Shown here: piece after piece, positions 16,303 to 23,935 of the stretch
How the letters are laid out: each line of letters begins with the position of its first letter
How positions within the stretch are numbered: position 1 is the stretch's first letter
Assembly (NCBI GenBank): GCA_023388965.1
Contig: JAEWFF010000062.1
Coordinates: 1-36,364, forward strand
DNA from: Pseudomonadota bacterium
Lineage (GTDB): Bacteria > Pseudomonadota > Alphaproteobacteria > Rhizobiales > Methylopilaceae
DNA length: 36,364 nucleotides
Reading direction: 5' to 3'
Notes under the pieces: model-generated
What the model saw: the letters and a program-made list of their open reading frames with translations, nothing else
The model's database searches: none
What the model was told of the DNA's origin: nothing
Translations under genes and position numbers: made by a program

Positions 16303-17286
16303 TCATGCGCCCCCGCCCGTTCTCGGCGTGCCGGCAATGCCGGGCTTCACGAACAGGGACAGATCGAGCGGACGCCCGACCGTGCCCGGACCGGAGCCGG
16401 AAGCAGGAACGGGCTTCTGGCCCGAAGATTTGGCGGGAACGAGTTCGGACCAGAGGCCCTGTACGTATGGCGAGACCGGCGTGCGCGCGCCGCCGGTCTG
16501 GAACAGCGAATGGAAGACCGGCCGGCTGTCGGCATAGGCCATTGCCGGGCCTGTCGGCGGGGCATTGGTGAAGAAGCTGGCCGGCCCCTGCGCCAGCATG
16601 GGGTCGGCGGCGGAATTGTCCCTGATGGCCGGCACGGCCTCGTGCTTCCTGACAAGGCTCGCAAGCACATCGGCGGCGGCGCGCGGTTTGCCGCCAGAGT
16701 AGAAGATCGAACGGTTGGCCGATGCGGCCTCGGGGAAATGATCGGCGGCCTTTGCGCCGGGCGCGGCGGATGCGAGGCGGATCAGGTCGATGGCCCCCTG
16801 TGCGCCGAGAAAATGCGCGACGTAAAGCTCGCCCTCGCTCGGCGGGCGGCGCAGCGCCGAAGTCATGGTGGCGCTGTTGCGCTCCGTGAACTCTCCGGCC
16901 ATGAGCGCGGAGATTTCCGGATCGTGCCGCAGCGCCAGAATCTGTTCCCTGTCCCGCGCATCGCGGACGATGTAGCGGCCGCCGGGTGCACGGGCGATGG
17001 CGCCGGCCTCGGCATCGAGCCCGTATTTCGGGCCGGATGTCTTGACCATTTCGAGCCAGGTCTGTTCCACGAACTGGAACATGCCGGCGGCCGACGAGGT
17101 CCGGGCCTTGGCCGACGGGTCCATGCTCGATTCGCGCATGGCGGTCTTGAGCAGATAGTCGAAGCCCGCACCCGTGGCCTGGGCCGCCTTGCGGAGCGTG
17201 CCGGCAATGCCTTGGGTAACGTTGCTGACAGACCAGGTGCTCACGAGCCGGACCGCTGGTTGGAATCGCCCTTTTCGGACGCCCAT
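16303..17286 (-). CDS. Lytic transglycosylase-like (SLT/lysozyme-fold) protein
   Basis: A protein of about 327 residues. Residues about 40-175 look like a soluble lytic transglycosylase domain: FDYLLKTAMRESSMDPSAKA with catalytic-type Glu at about 52, the SLT motif SSAAGMFQFVEQTW, and ELYVAHFLGAQGA. Such enzymes cut peptidoglycan between MurNAc and GlcNAc. The second half is low-complexity and Pro/Ser-rich, ending in a KPGIAGTPRTGGGA-like tail. There is no clear signal peptide, which is odd for a wall enzyme. Relatives lacking one are often exported by flagellar or other systems. The start is uncertain: ATG 17286, GTG 17289, or GTG 17244. It is coupled to the DUF2336 gene 1 base downstream. 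Confidence 0.8.
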   Translation of the reverse strand: MGVRKGRFQPAVRLVSTWSVSNVTQGIAGTLRKAAQATGAGFDYLLKTAMRESSMDPSAKARTSSAAGMFQFVEQTWLEMVKTSGPKYGLDAEAGAIARAPGGRYIVRDARDREQILALRHDPEISALMAGEFTERNSATMTSALRRPPSEGELYVAHFLGAQGAIDLIRLASAAPGAKAADHFPEAASANRSIFYSGGKPRAAADVLASLVRKHEAVPAIRDNSAADPMLAQGPASFFTNAPPTGPAMAYADSRPVFHSLFQTGGARTPVSPYVQGLWSELVPAKSSGQKPVPASGSGPGTVGRPLDLSLFVKPGIAGTPRTGGGA

Positions 17287-17305
17287 CACAATCGGACCCT
17301 TATGG

Positions 17306-17320
17306 TAAACCCATGGTTAA
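17306..17320 (-). promoter_or_regulatory. CtrA-like binding site
   Basis: Read on the minus strand it is TTAA-CCATGGG-TTTA, one mismatch from the CtrA consensus TTAA-N7-TTAA. It lies in the 41-base gap between the flavin reductase stop and the transglycosylase-like gene. If it works as a -35 element, transcription would start near the annotated start codon, which would favour the downstream GTG at 17244 as the true start. This is inferred from the motif alone. Confidence 0.45.
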
Positions 17321-17330
17321 CGCCGAACCG

Positions 17331-17945
17331 TCAGACACCCTTGCGCGGCATGGCGAACAGGCTCGACACTTCCGCATAGTCCGAAAGATAGCCGCAGCGC
17401 GCGATGGGGTTCGCGCCGGCGGTGTCGAACAGGCCGTCCTTCAGGAAAGTGGTGTCAATGTGTACGCCAACCACCTGCCCCAGCACGAGAAAACGCCCGA
17501 GCTCGCGGCCATCGAGATCGGTCAGTTCCTGAATGCCGAGCAGCCGGCATTCGAGCGCCGCCGGGCTCTCGCCTACGCGCGGCGCCGCGACCATGCGCGA
17601 CGGCGCGGCCGTCAATCCCGCCGCCTCGAATTCCGACACGCCGTCGTCAAACGGCGCGCCGCTGACATTCATCGCATCCGCCAGAGCGCGCGTGGCGAGG
17701 TTGAAGACGAATTCCCCGGAACGGTCGGCATTGCGGACGGTGTGCTTCCAGCCCTCGCTCGAAAACCCGATGATCGGCGGGGCCGAACTGAAGGCGTTGA
17801 AGAAGCTGTAGGGCGCGAGATTGGGACGGCCGGCCTCGTCGAGGGTCGAGATCCAGCCGATCGGACGCGGCGCGATGATGGCCTTGAACGGATCGTGCGG
17901 CAGGCCGTGGCCCTTGGCCGGCTCGTAAAAATGCGTCTCGCTCAC
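17331..17945 (-). CDS. Flavin reductase-like, FMN-binding domain protein
   Basis: A 204-residue flavoprotein of the flavin reductase-like family (split-barrel fold). Members bind FMN and either reduce flavin with NAD(P)H for a partner monooxygenase or act on their own substrates. Marks are APRPIGWISTLDEAGRPNLAPYS, FNAFSSAPPIIGFS, the DTVRNA-like segment HTVRNADRSGEFVFNLA, and the late strand LGQVVGVHID. The start is GTG 17945, which overlaps the nitroreductase stop (GTGA). GTG 17954 is an alternative. Coupling to a nitroreductase gene suggests joint control in flavin-dependent redox or detoxification work. No partner oxygenase is adjacent. Confidence 0.9.
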   Translation of the reverse strand: MSETHFYEPAKGHGLPHDPFKAIIAPRPIGWISTLDEAGRPNLAPYSFFNAFSSAPPIIGFSSEGWKHTVRNADRSGEFVFNLATRALADAMNVSGAPFDDGVSEFEAAGLTAAPSRMVAAPRVGESPAALECRLLGIQELTDLDGRELGRFLVLGQVVGVHIDTTFLKDGLFDTAGANPIARCGYLSDYAEVSSLFAMPRKGV

Positions 17946-18502
17946 CCGTTCCACCGGCTGACGATTTCACCGAGTGGCGGGCGCGGCCGGTCGGCCGGGG
18001 CCTGATCGGGCGTGCCGATATGGATGAAGCCGGCCACGCGCTCGGCATCGGCCAGACCGAGAATATCGGCGCTGCTCTTGTCGTAGGCCGCGCGGCCGGT
18101 GAGCCAGTTGGCGGCAAAGCCCATCGCATGGGCGGCGAGAATGAGGTTCATGCACACCGCACCGGCGGACAGTACCTGCTCCCATTCCGGAATTTTCACA
18201 TGCGGGCCGGCACGGCTGATCACGATCACCGTGACCGGCGCCTCGAACCGCCTCTTGTCGTCCTCGGCCTTTTGCGGATCGGCACCCTCGGCCACGGCGG
18301 CCTCGGCAAGGCGGTTCGCCAGACGTGCCCGCGACTCGCCCTCGACCAGAATGAAGCGCCAGGGGGCGAGCTTGCCATGATCGGGAACGCGGCTCGCCGC
18401 CGTCAGCATGGTTTCGAGCTGCCCCTGCGTCGGGCCGGGATCGCGCAGCAGGAAGGCCGGCACGGAGCGGCGGCGCAGGAGAAGGTCGGTGGCGTCGGTC
18501 AT
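17942..18502 (-). CDS. Nitroreductase family protein (YdjA-like)
   Basis: A 186-residue FMN-dependent oxidoreductase. From ATG 18502 (GAGG ribosome site 8 bases upstream) it reads MTDATDLLLRRRSVPAFLLR, the usual start with an RRS flavin-binding pattern. VPDHGKLAPWRF, GAVCMNLILAAHAMGFAANWLTG and IHIGTPDQAPADRPRPP follow, all typical of the short single-domain nitroreductases. It probably forms a homodimer with FMN at the interface. The frame stays open far upstream, but that extension is antisense to another gene and is not part of the protein. It is translationally coupled to the flavin reductase gene. Confidence 0.92.
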   Translation of the reverse strand: MTDATDLLLRRRSVPAFLLRDPGPTQGQLETMLTAASRVPDHGKLAPWRFILVEGESRARLANRLAEAAVAEGADPQKAEDDKRRFEAPVTVIVISRAGPHVKIPEWEQVLSAGAVCMNLILAAHAMGFAANWLTGRAAYDKSSADILGLADAERVAGFIHIGTPDQAPADRPRPPLGEIVSRWNG

Positions 18503-18631
18503 GCAGATTTCCTCAAATGGTCCCCCCTGTTTGGCAAAACCCGCCGCCCACGGCAACGGGACAACAGACGGACGGCGAACGGGACGGCGGGGCGTCTTGC
18601 AAATGCCAAGGTTTTCGGGGAAACGAGTCCC

Positions 18632-19564
18632 ATGTTCCGCCGCCCCCGCCGCATGTCCGGCCTTGCTCTCCTTGCCGGGCTCACCGCCGCAACCAGCGCC
18701 TTCGCGCAGGTCAGCGCGCCGGCGCTTGCGCCGCAGGACGGCCTGCCGCTGAACCTTCCGGGGCCGCTCGACACCGAACCGCGCCGCAGCACGACGCTCG
18801 CTCCCGTCAGCCCCGGTTCGCTGACCAAGACGGTGCTCAGTCTCTCCTGCCTCTTTTTCGAGAATTCTCCGGCGATCGAAACCGGCCTGCACTGGCGCAT
18901 TTTCGCCGACCAGCAGGACCTGCACGGCAATCACGCCCTCGTCTATGAATCGACCGAGGCACGGCCGTTCGTCACGCTCGATCCCGGCGGCTACATCGTC
19001 CATGTCGTCTACGGGCTTGCGAGCGAAACGCGCCACATCATTCTCGGCACCGAGTCGGTGGGCGAGCAGATCGTCCTGAATGCCGGCGCGCTGCGCTTTA
19101 CCGGCGTCATCGGCGACAAGCCGATCGCCACCGGCGATCTCACCTTCGAAGTAACCACATCGAGCGACGAAAGCGAGGCCGTCGCGCAGGTGAAGGCCAA
19201 CGAACTCGTGCGCCTGAAGGCCGGCTCCTATCAGGTGACTTCGACGTATGGACAGGCCAATGCCCGCGTCATTTCCGAAATCCGCGTCGAGCCCGGCAAG
19301 CTGACGGAAGCCTCCGTGCTTCACAAGGCCGGCAAGGTCGATCTTCGCCTGACCGGACAGAGCGGTGCGGAGATCACGAGTGCGATCTGGAGCATCCTCA
19401 CCCCCGGCGGCGACATCGTCGTCGATACGCTCGACACGCTGACGGACATCGTGCTCGCCGAGGGCGAATATGTCGCCGTCGCGCGTTACGAAGGCCAGAC
19501 CTTCCAGCAGCAATTCATGGTCGAGACCGGCGGCGCAACGCGCGTCGATCTCGCCATGAACTAG
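18632..19564 (+). CDS. Exported protein with three ~80-residue repeats, unknown family
   Basis: A 310-residue protein with a signal peptide (MFRRPRRMSG then a hydrophobic stretch ending in SAFA, residue about 25). The rest looks all-beta. Three copies of a similar unit can be aligned by eye: each has a strand, a turn of the type G-x-Y-x-V (Y121, Y200, Y280, a spacing of 79-80), and a strand ending in a V/L-x-L pattern. The third copy is shorter at the end. They may be carboxypeptidase-regulatory or Ig-like beta-sandwich domains, but I cannot name the family. ATG 18632 is chosen because the signal peptide starts there. The stop shares the four-base palindrome CTAG with the stop of thrS on the other strand. 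Confidence 0.82.
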   Translation: MFRRPRRMSGLALLAGLTAATSAFAQVSAPALAPQDGLPLNLPGPLDTEPRRSTTLAPVSPGSLTKTVLSLSCLFFENSPAIETGLHWRIFADQQDLHGNHALVYESTEARPFVTLDPGGYIVHVVYGLASETRHIILGTESVGEQIVLNAGALRFTGVIGDKPIATGDLTFEVTTSSDESEAVAQVKANELVRLKAGSYQVTSTYGQANARVISEIRVEPGKLTEASVLHKAGKVDLRLTGQSGAEITSAIWSILTPGGDIVVDTLDTLTDIVLAEGEYVAVARYEGQTFQQQFMVETGGATRVDLAMN

Positions 19565-21516
19565 CCTTTCAGATCCGGCGGCATCGCCTCCGCAACGAAA
19601 TCGGCGATGGCCTGATCGAGCGACATCGAAGTCTGATCGGGCGAGCCGAGCCTGCGGATCGACAGCAGCCGCTCCGCCGCTTCCTTGCGGCCGATAACGG
19701 CAAGCACCGGCACCTTCGCCAGCGAATGTTCGCGGACCTTGTAGTTGATCTTCTCGTTGCGAAGATCGGCTTCGGCGCGCAGCCCCGCTTTGTTGAGGGC
19801 CGAGACGACTTCCTGCGCGTAATCGTCGGCATCGGAGGTGATGGTGGCGACGACGATCTGGAGCGGCGACAGCCAGAGCGGGAACGCGCCGGCATGATGC
19901 TCGATCAAGACGCCGAGGAAACGCTCCATCGAGCCGCATATGGCGCGGTGGATCATTACCGGCACCTTCTTCTCGCCGTCGGCGCCGATATAGAACGCGC
20001 CGAAACGCTCGGGCAGATTGAAATCGACCTGCGTCGTGCCGCACTGCCAGTCGCGCCCGATGGCGTCGCGCAGTACGTACTCGAATTTCGGACCGTAGAA
20101 TGCCCCCTCGCCCGGATTGACCGAGGTCTTGATGCGGTTGCCGGAACGGCGCGAGATTTCCTTCAGCACATCGGCCATGACCGATTCCGCGTGGTCCCAT
20201 GCCTCGTCGCTGCCGACGCGCTTTTCAGGGCGCGTCGAAAGCTTCACGACGATCTCCTCGAAGCCGAAATCAGCATAGGTCGACAGGATCAGATCGTTGA
20301 TCTTCAGGCATTCCTCGGCGAGCTGTTCCTCGGTGCAGAAGATATGCGCGTCGTCCTGCGTGAAGCCGCGTACGCGCAGCAGGCCGTGCATGGCGCCGGA
20401 CGGCTCGTAACGGTGCACGATGCCGAATTCCGCCATGCGCAGAGGAAGATCGCGATAGCTCTTGAGGCCGTGCTTGAAGAGCTGCACATGGCCGGGACAG
20501 TTCATCGGTTTGATGGCGAAGACGCGCTCGTCCTCGATATCGTCGCCGGCCGAATGGGCCGCGAACATGTTTTCGCGATACCATTCCCAATGCCCGGAAA
20601 TCTCCCAGAGCGATTTGTCGAGCAGCAGCGGCGCGTTGACCTCCTGATAGTCGAGCGGCCGCAAACGGCGGCGCATATAGGCGATCAGTTCCTGGAACAT
20701 GGTCCAGCCCTTGGCGTGCCAGAAGACGACGCCCGGCCCTTCCTCCTGGAAATGGAAGAGATCCATCTCGCGCCCGAGGCGGCGGTGATCGCGCTTCTCG
20801 GCTTCTTCGAGCTGGTGCAGGTACAGATCGAGTTCCTGCCGGTTGGCGAAGGCGGTGCCGTAAATACGCTGGAGCTGGGGATTGCTGGAATCGCCGCGCC
20901 AGTACGCGCCCGCGACCTTCATCAGCTTGAAGGCATTGCCGACCTTGCCGGTCGAGGTCATGTGCGGACCGCGGCACAGATCGAGCCAATCGCCCTGTTT
21001 GTAGATTTTCAGGGTTTCGCCGGCCGGGATGGCGTCGACCAGTTCGACCTTGAAAAGCTCGCCCCGGTCGCGGAAGAACGCCTTCGCCTCATCGCGCGTC
21101 CATTCTTCCTTGGTGAAGGGCGCATCCTTCGCGATGATCTCCGCCATCCGTTTTTCGATGGCGGCGAGATCGTCGGTCGAGAACGGCTCCTCGCGGAAAA
21201 AATCGTAATAGAACCCGTTTTCGATGACCGGGCCGATCGTGACCTGCGTGCCGGGGAAAAGCCCCTGCACCGCTTCGGCCAGCACATGCGCGGCGTCATG
21301 ACGGATCAGTTCGAGCGCGCGCGGATCATCGCGGCCCACGAATTCGATCTTCGCGTCCGCGAGAATGGGATCGGCAAGATCGTGCAGCTTGCCGTCGAGC
21401 GCCATGGCGACGGTGCGCTTGGCGAGCGAGGGCGAAATGCCTTTGGCGATATCGAGGCCCGTCGCGCCGTCGGGATAATCTCGCGCGGCACCATCGGGAA
21501 AGGTCAGAATGGGCAT
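19561..21516 (-). CDS. thrS: Threonyl-tRNA synthetase
   Basis: Charges tRNA-Thr with threonine. The 651-residue protein has the full bacterial layout: TGS domain (about 1-62), second-additional editing domain with HDAAHVLAEA (about 73-82), the catalytic core with class II motifs and zinc-binding region (MNCPGH, HRYEPSGAMHGLLRVRGFTQDDAHIFC, and the late HRAICGSMERF), and the anticodon-binding domain (about 545-650). The length is normal. It is the last gene of a minus-strand run, Fe/S scaffold-yidD-thrS, with 112 bases between yidD and thrS. A cognate tRNA-Thr(TGT) lies in this window at 4268. No T-box or other leader element is seen. Confidence 0.99.
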   Translation of the reverse strand: MPILTFPDGAARDYPDGATGLDIAKGISPSLAKRTVAMALDGKLHDLADPILADAKIEFVGRDDPRALELIRHDAAHVLAEAVQGLFPGTQVTIGPVIENGFYYDFFREEPFSTDDLAAIEKRMAEIIAKDAPFTKEEWTRDEAKAFFRDRGELFKVELVDAIPAGETLKIYKQGDWLDLCRGPHMTSTGKVGNAFKLMKVAGAYWRGDSSNPQLQRIYGTAFANRQELDLYLHQLEEAEKRDHRRLGREMDLFHFQEEGPGVVFWHAKGWTMFQELIAYMRRRLRPLDYQEVNAPLLLDKSLWEISGHWEWYRENMFAAHSAGDDIEDERVFAIKPMNCPGHVQLFKHGLKSYRDLPLRMAEFGIVHRYEPSGAMHGLLRVRGFTQDDAHIFCTEEQLAEECLKINDLILSTYADFGFEEIVVKLSTRPEKRVGSDEAWDHAESVMADVLKEISRRSGNRIKTSVNPGEGAFYGPKFEYVLRDAIGRDWQCGTTQVDFNLPERFGAFYIGADGEKKVPVMIHRAICGSMERFLGVLIEHHAGAFPLWLSPLQIVVATITSDADDYAQEVVSALNKAGLRAEADLRNEKINYKVREHSLAKVPVLAVIGRKEAAERLLSIRRLGSPDQTSMSLDQAIADFVAEAMPPDLKG

Positions 21517-21628
21517 GGAAGGAAAACCTCGTGCTCACCCCTGCGAACCAAGCAGGTAAGCGGTTTCAGCGTTAAGCCGGGCTGGCCGGCCGGGTGGTTT
21601 AAGAACCGGACTCAGAAAGATTCCGAGT

Positions 21629-21940
21629 TCAGGTGCGGCGCGCCTTGCGGTCGAAACGGTGCGCCATGTGGCGGCCCGTCCAGCGGCCATAGAGCCACGG
21701 CATATACCACCGACTCTTAACGGGCAATTCCTCCGGAACGGGATCGTAGCCGGCCGGCCCGAGCGGATGGCACCGGCACAGACGCGCCGTCATCATCCAG
21801 CCGCCGGCCCAAGCGCCGTGGCGCCGCACCGCCTCTTCCGCATAGGCCGAACAGCCGGGCTCGTAACGGCAGTTCGCGCCCAGCAAGGGCGAAATGAACA
21901 GCCGGTAGAAACGCACGGGAAAGAGGATGAGGGATTTCAT
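21629..21940 (-). CDS. yidD: Membrane protein insertion efficiency factor YidD
   Basis: A 103-residue protein that helps YidC insert membrane proteins and sits at the inner membrane through an amphipathic N-terminus. The signature is complete: FYRLFISPLLGANCRYEPGCSAYAEEAVRRHG, then CRCHPLGPAGYDPVPE with the conserved cysteines. The basic C-terminal tail (RWTGRHMAHRFDRKARRT) is longer than in the E. coli protein. The ribosome site GAGGG (21952-21948) lies 7 bases before the ATG and belongs to the edge of the palindromic element at 21948-22139. Confidence 0.95.
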   Translation of the reverse strand: MKSLILFPVRFYRLFISPLLGANCRYEPGCSAYAEEAVRRHGAWAGGWMMTARLCRCHPLGPAGYDPVPEELPVKSRWYMPWLYGRWTGRHMAHRFDRKARRT

Positions 21941-21947
21941 CCACTAA

Positions 21948-22139
21948 CCCTCATCCTGAGCCGGGCGTTCCTCCCTCTCCCCGCTTGCGGGGAGAGGGCC
22001 GGGGTGAGGGGGAGCTTGTAAATATCGATGGCCCCTCACCCGGCACGCTTTGCGTGCCGACCTCTCCCCGTAAACGGGGAGAGGTGAACTCCATCCTTCG
22101 ACACGGCTCGCGGCGTTGCCGCGAGTCCGGCTCAGGATG
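21948..22139. repeat. Palindromic mosaic element between yidD and the Fe/S scaffold gene
   Basis: A dense set of nested inverted repeats. The outer arms CATCCTGAGCCGG (21952-21964) and CCGGCTCAGGATG (22127-22139) match perfectly. Inside are hairpins 21973-21984/21987-21998 (CCCTCTCCCCGC arms), 22041-22048/22052-22059 (CGGCACGC arms), 22061-22071/22074-22084 (CCTCTCCCCGT arms) and 22107-22114/22118-22125 (CTCGCGGC arms). This is the style of the intergenic palindromic elements of Rhizobiales. A related element lies at 35748-35943 and a fragment at 29351-29407. Confidence 0.85.
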
Positions 22140-22155
22140 GGGACGAAGTGCATTT

Positions 22156-22599
22156 CTATTCCGCAGCCTTCCGGCGGGCCTCGATCTGATCGAGCGCGTC
22201 GACAACGGCATCGAATGTCAGCAGCGTCGAGGCGTGGCGAGCCTTGTAGTCGCGAACCGGCTCCAGCACCTCAAGATCGGCCCAGCGGCCATTGGGCGGC
22301 GCACCGCCCTCCTTCAGCATGGCGCGCATGGTCTCGCGCAACGCACGCAATTCATCCGGCGTCGAGCCGACGATATGGCTGGCCATGATCGAGGACGAAG
22401 CCTGACCAAGAGCGCAGGCTTTCACATCATGGGCGAAATCCGAGACGTGCCCGTCCTCGAGCTTCAGATCCACGGTGACGGTGGAGCCGCACAGCTTGGA
22501 ATGGGCCGTGGCGCTGGCATCCGGATGTTCGAGACGGCCGATCCTCGGAATGCCGGCCGCAAGTTCCAGAATTCGGCGGTTGTAAATGTCGTTCAGCAT
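22156..22599 (-). CDS. IscU/NifU-like iron-sulfur cluster scaffold protein lacking the third cysteine
   Basis: A 147-residue protein of the IscU/SufU fold, which builds iron-sulfur clusters on three cysteines. The first site is SKLCGS (usual form CGD) and the second is KACALGQASSS. The third site, normally HC or RC in IscU/SufU, reads YKARHASTLLTF, so the histidine is kept but the cysteine is alanine; the aspartate after the first cysteine is serine. The protein may therefore hold clusters differently or have another job. The ATG at 22599 is preceded by GGAT. It heads the minus-strand run with yidD and thrS. No cysteine desulfurase or other isc/suf gene is nearby. Confidence 0.87.
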   Translation of the reverse strand: MLNDIYNRRILELAAGIPRIGRLEHPDASATAHSKLCGSTVTVDLKLEDGHVSDFAHDVKACALGQASSSIMASHIVGSTPDELRALRETMRAMLKEGGAPPNGRWADLEVLEPVRDYKARHASTLLTFDAVVDALDQIEARRKAAE

Positions 22600-22665
22600 G
22601 TGTCATCCAGCCGCTTCGCACGTCCCGGCCAATCCCCTCTCATCGGGATTTTCGCCTTAACCCTT

Positions 22666-22693
22666 TTGCGGCCCTTGGGCACACTACTATATA
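22666..22693 (+). promoter_or_regulatory. Promoter for folE-hisI
   Basis: A -35-like TTGCGG (22666-22671), a 16-base spacer and a -10 TATATA (22688-22693) lie in the otherwise GC-rich gap before folE. The start would be about 50 bases before the folE ATG. It is supported by consensus only. Confidence 0.5.
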
Positions 22694-22749
22694 GGTGCCT
22701 GCCGTCAGCACGAAATGCCCGGTTACGCAGGGGGCTTTAGGAAATTTGA

Positions 22750-23361
22750 ATGGACAAGATCGTCAGCCTTAAGGCTCCTGAGACACGTCGCCCATCGCGG
22801 GAGGCAGCCGAAGAGGCCGTTCGCACCCTCCTTTCGTATCTGGGCGATGACCCGAGCCGCGAGGGACTGCTCGACACGCCCAAGCGCGTCGTGAACGCCT
22901 ATCAGGAGCTTTACGCCGGCTATAAGCAGGATGCGGGCGCGGTGCTGGAGCGCGTGTTCGAGGATGTCGGCGGCTACGAGGACATCGTCGTCGTCCAGGA
23001 CATTCCCTTCTTCTCGCATTGCGAACACCACATGGTGCCATTCCTGGGCAAGGTTCACGCCGCCTATTACCCGTCGGGCGGCGTTCTCGGCCTGTCCAAG
23101 ATCGGCCGGGTGGTCGAAGTCTTTGCTCGCCGCCTGCAGACCCAGGAAAATCTCACGAGCCAGATCACCGAAGCCATCGACGATGTTCTGAAGCCGCGCG
23201 GCGTCGCCGTGATGGTCGAAGCGGAGCATATGTGCATGGCCATGCGCGGCATCCGCAAGGCCGGCGTCCTGACGACGACGACGCGCTTCACCGGCGTGTT
23301 CAAGGACAATCCCGAAGAGCAGGTGCGCTTCCTGACGCTCGTGCGCGGCGCCCAGCGCTGA
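22750..23361 (+). CDS. folE: GTP cyclohydrolase I
   Basis: Converts GTP to 7,8-dihydroneopterin triphosphate, the first step of folate and pterin synthesis. The 203-residue protein has the normal size and the zinc-site motifs FFSHCEHHMVPFLGKVHAAY and EAEHMCMAMRGIRKAG (Cys and His ligands all present), plus GLSKIGRVVEVFARRLQTQE and DNPEEQVRFL near the end. The zinc ligands mark it as type IA. An AGGAA ribosome site precedes ATG 22750. hisI follows 5 bases later, so the two are an operon, an arrangement often seen in Rhizobiales. Confidence 0.98.
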   Translation: MDKIVSLKAPETRRPSREAAEEAVRTLLSYLGDDPSREGLLDTPKRVVNAYQELYAGYKQDAGAVLERVFEDVGGYEDIVVVQDIPFFSHCEHHMVPFLGKVHAAYYPSGGVLGLSKIGRVVEVFARRLQTQENLTSQITEAIDDVLKPRGVAVMVEAEHMCMAMRGIRKAGVLTTTTRFTGVFKDNPEEQVRFLTLVRGAQR

Positions 23362-23366
23362 AATCG

Positions 23367-23819
23367 ATGACGCCGCTTTTTCCCGCCCCCGGCACGCCGC
23401 ACGAGGTCGAGGAGGTCCTGACTCTCGCCCCGCGATTCGACGCCGACGGCCTCGTGACCTGCGTTGTGACGGACGACGCTTCCGGCGCGGTCCTGATGCT
23501 CGCCCACATGAACGCCGAGGCGCTGGCCAAGACGATCGAAACGGGCGAGGCGCATTTTTATTCGCGCTCACGCAGGAAGCTGTGGAAGAAGGGCGAGGAA
23601 TCCGGACACGTCCAGACAGTCACGGAAATGCGGGTCGATTGCGACCAGGATGCTGTTCTGCTGAAGGTGCGCGTCGGCGGAACCGGTGCGTCCTGCCATA
23701 CCGGCCGCGTCTCGTGCTTCTACCGCAAGGTGCCGCTCGGCCAGCCGCCCGGATCGGCGCTCGAATTCATCGACGCCGACCGCGCCTTCGACCCTGCCGA
23801 GGTTTACCGCAAGCCGTAG
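23367..23819 (+). CDS. hisI: Phosphoribosyl-AMP cyclohydrolase
   Basis: Third step of histidine synthesis: opens the adenine ring of phosphoribosyl-AMP. The protein has 150 residues and is the single-domain form, with no fused HisE pyrophosphatase. Marks are MLAHMNAEALAKTIETGEAHFYSRSR, LWKKGEESGH, VDCDQDAVLLKV and GASCHTGRVSCFYR, which hold the zinc and magnesium ligands. It lies 5 bases after the folE stop and has no clear ribosome site, so translation is probably coupled. Other his genes are not in the window. The doubled palindrome at 23832-23934 follows the stop. Confidence 0.97.
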   Translation: MTPLFPAPGTPHEVEEVLTLAPRFDADGLVTCVVTDDASGAVLMLAHMNAEALAKTIETGEAHFYSRSRRKLWKKGEESGHVQTVTEMRVDCDQDAVLLKVRVGGTGASCHTGRVSCFYRKVPLGQPPGSALEFIDADRAFDPAEVYRKP

Positions 23820-23831
23820 CTGCTGGTTTGC

Positions 23832-23934
23832 GCGTCGGAATTCGCCTCCGAAAACCGCTGCGCACTTTTCGGTCCGATGCTCATCCACGCATCGGATTCA
23901 TCCGAAAACCGCTGCGCACTTTTCGGTCCGATGC
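23832..23934. repeat. Doubled nested palindrome between hisI and the CBS gene
   Basis: Two units, 23832-23880 and 23889-23934. A 34-base core is identical in both (23847-23880 and 23901-23934), period 54. Each core holds CCGAAAA...TTTTCGG arms, and each unit is enclosed by outer arms of the type GCATCGGA/TCCGATGC (exact in unit 2; GCGTCGGA in unit 1). The second unit ends 1 base before the CBS stop codon. It may serve as terminator or mRNA 3'-end protection for both convergent transcripts. Similar elements are frequent in Rhizobiales genomes. Confidence 0.85.
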
Positions 23935-23935
23935 G

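Noticed and set aside
18503..20200. Long minus-strand extension in front of the nitroreductase start
   Set aside because: It is antisense to the exported repeat protein and thrS region, has no family features, and the nitroreductase has its own start and ribosome site at 18502.
21517..21628. Leader element (T-box or attenuator) for thrS
   Set aside because: No T-box motif or antiterminator pairing could be seen, and such leaders are not expected in this class.
23847..23934. Possible CRISPR repeat pair between hisI and the CBS gene
   Set aside because: Only two copies, nested palindrome structure, a 20-base spacing and no cas gene. It fits an intergenic palindromic element.
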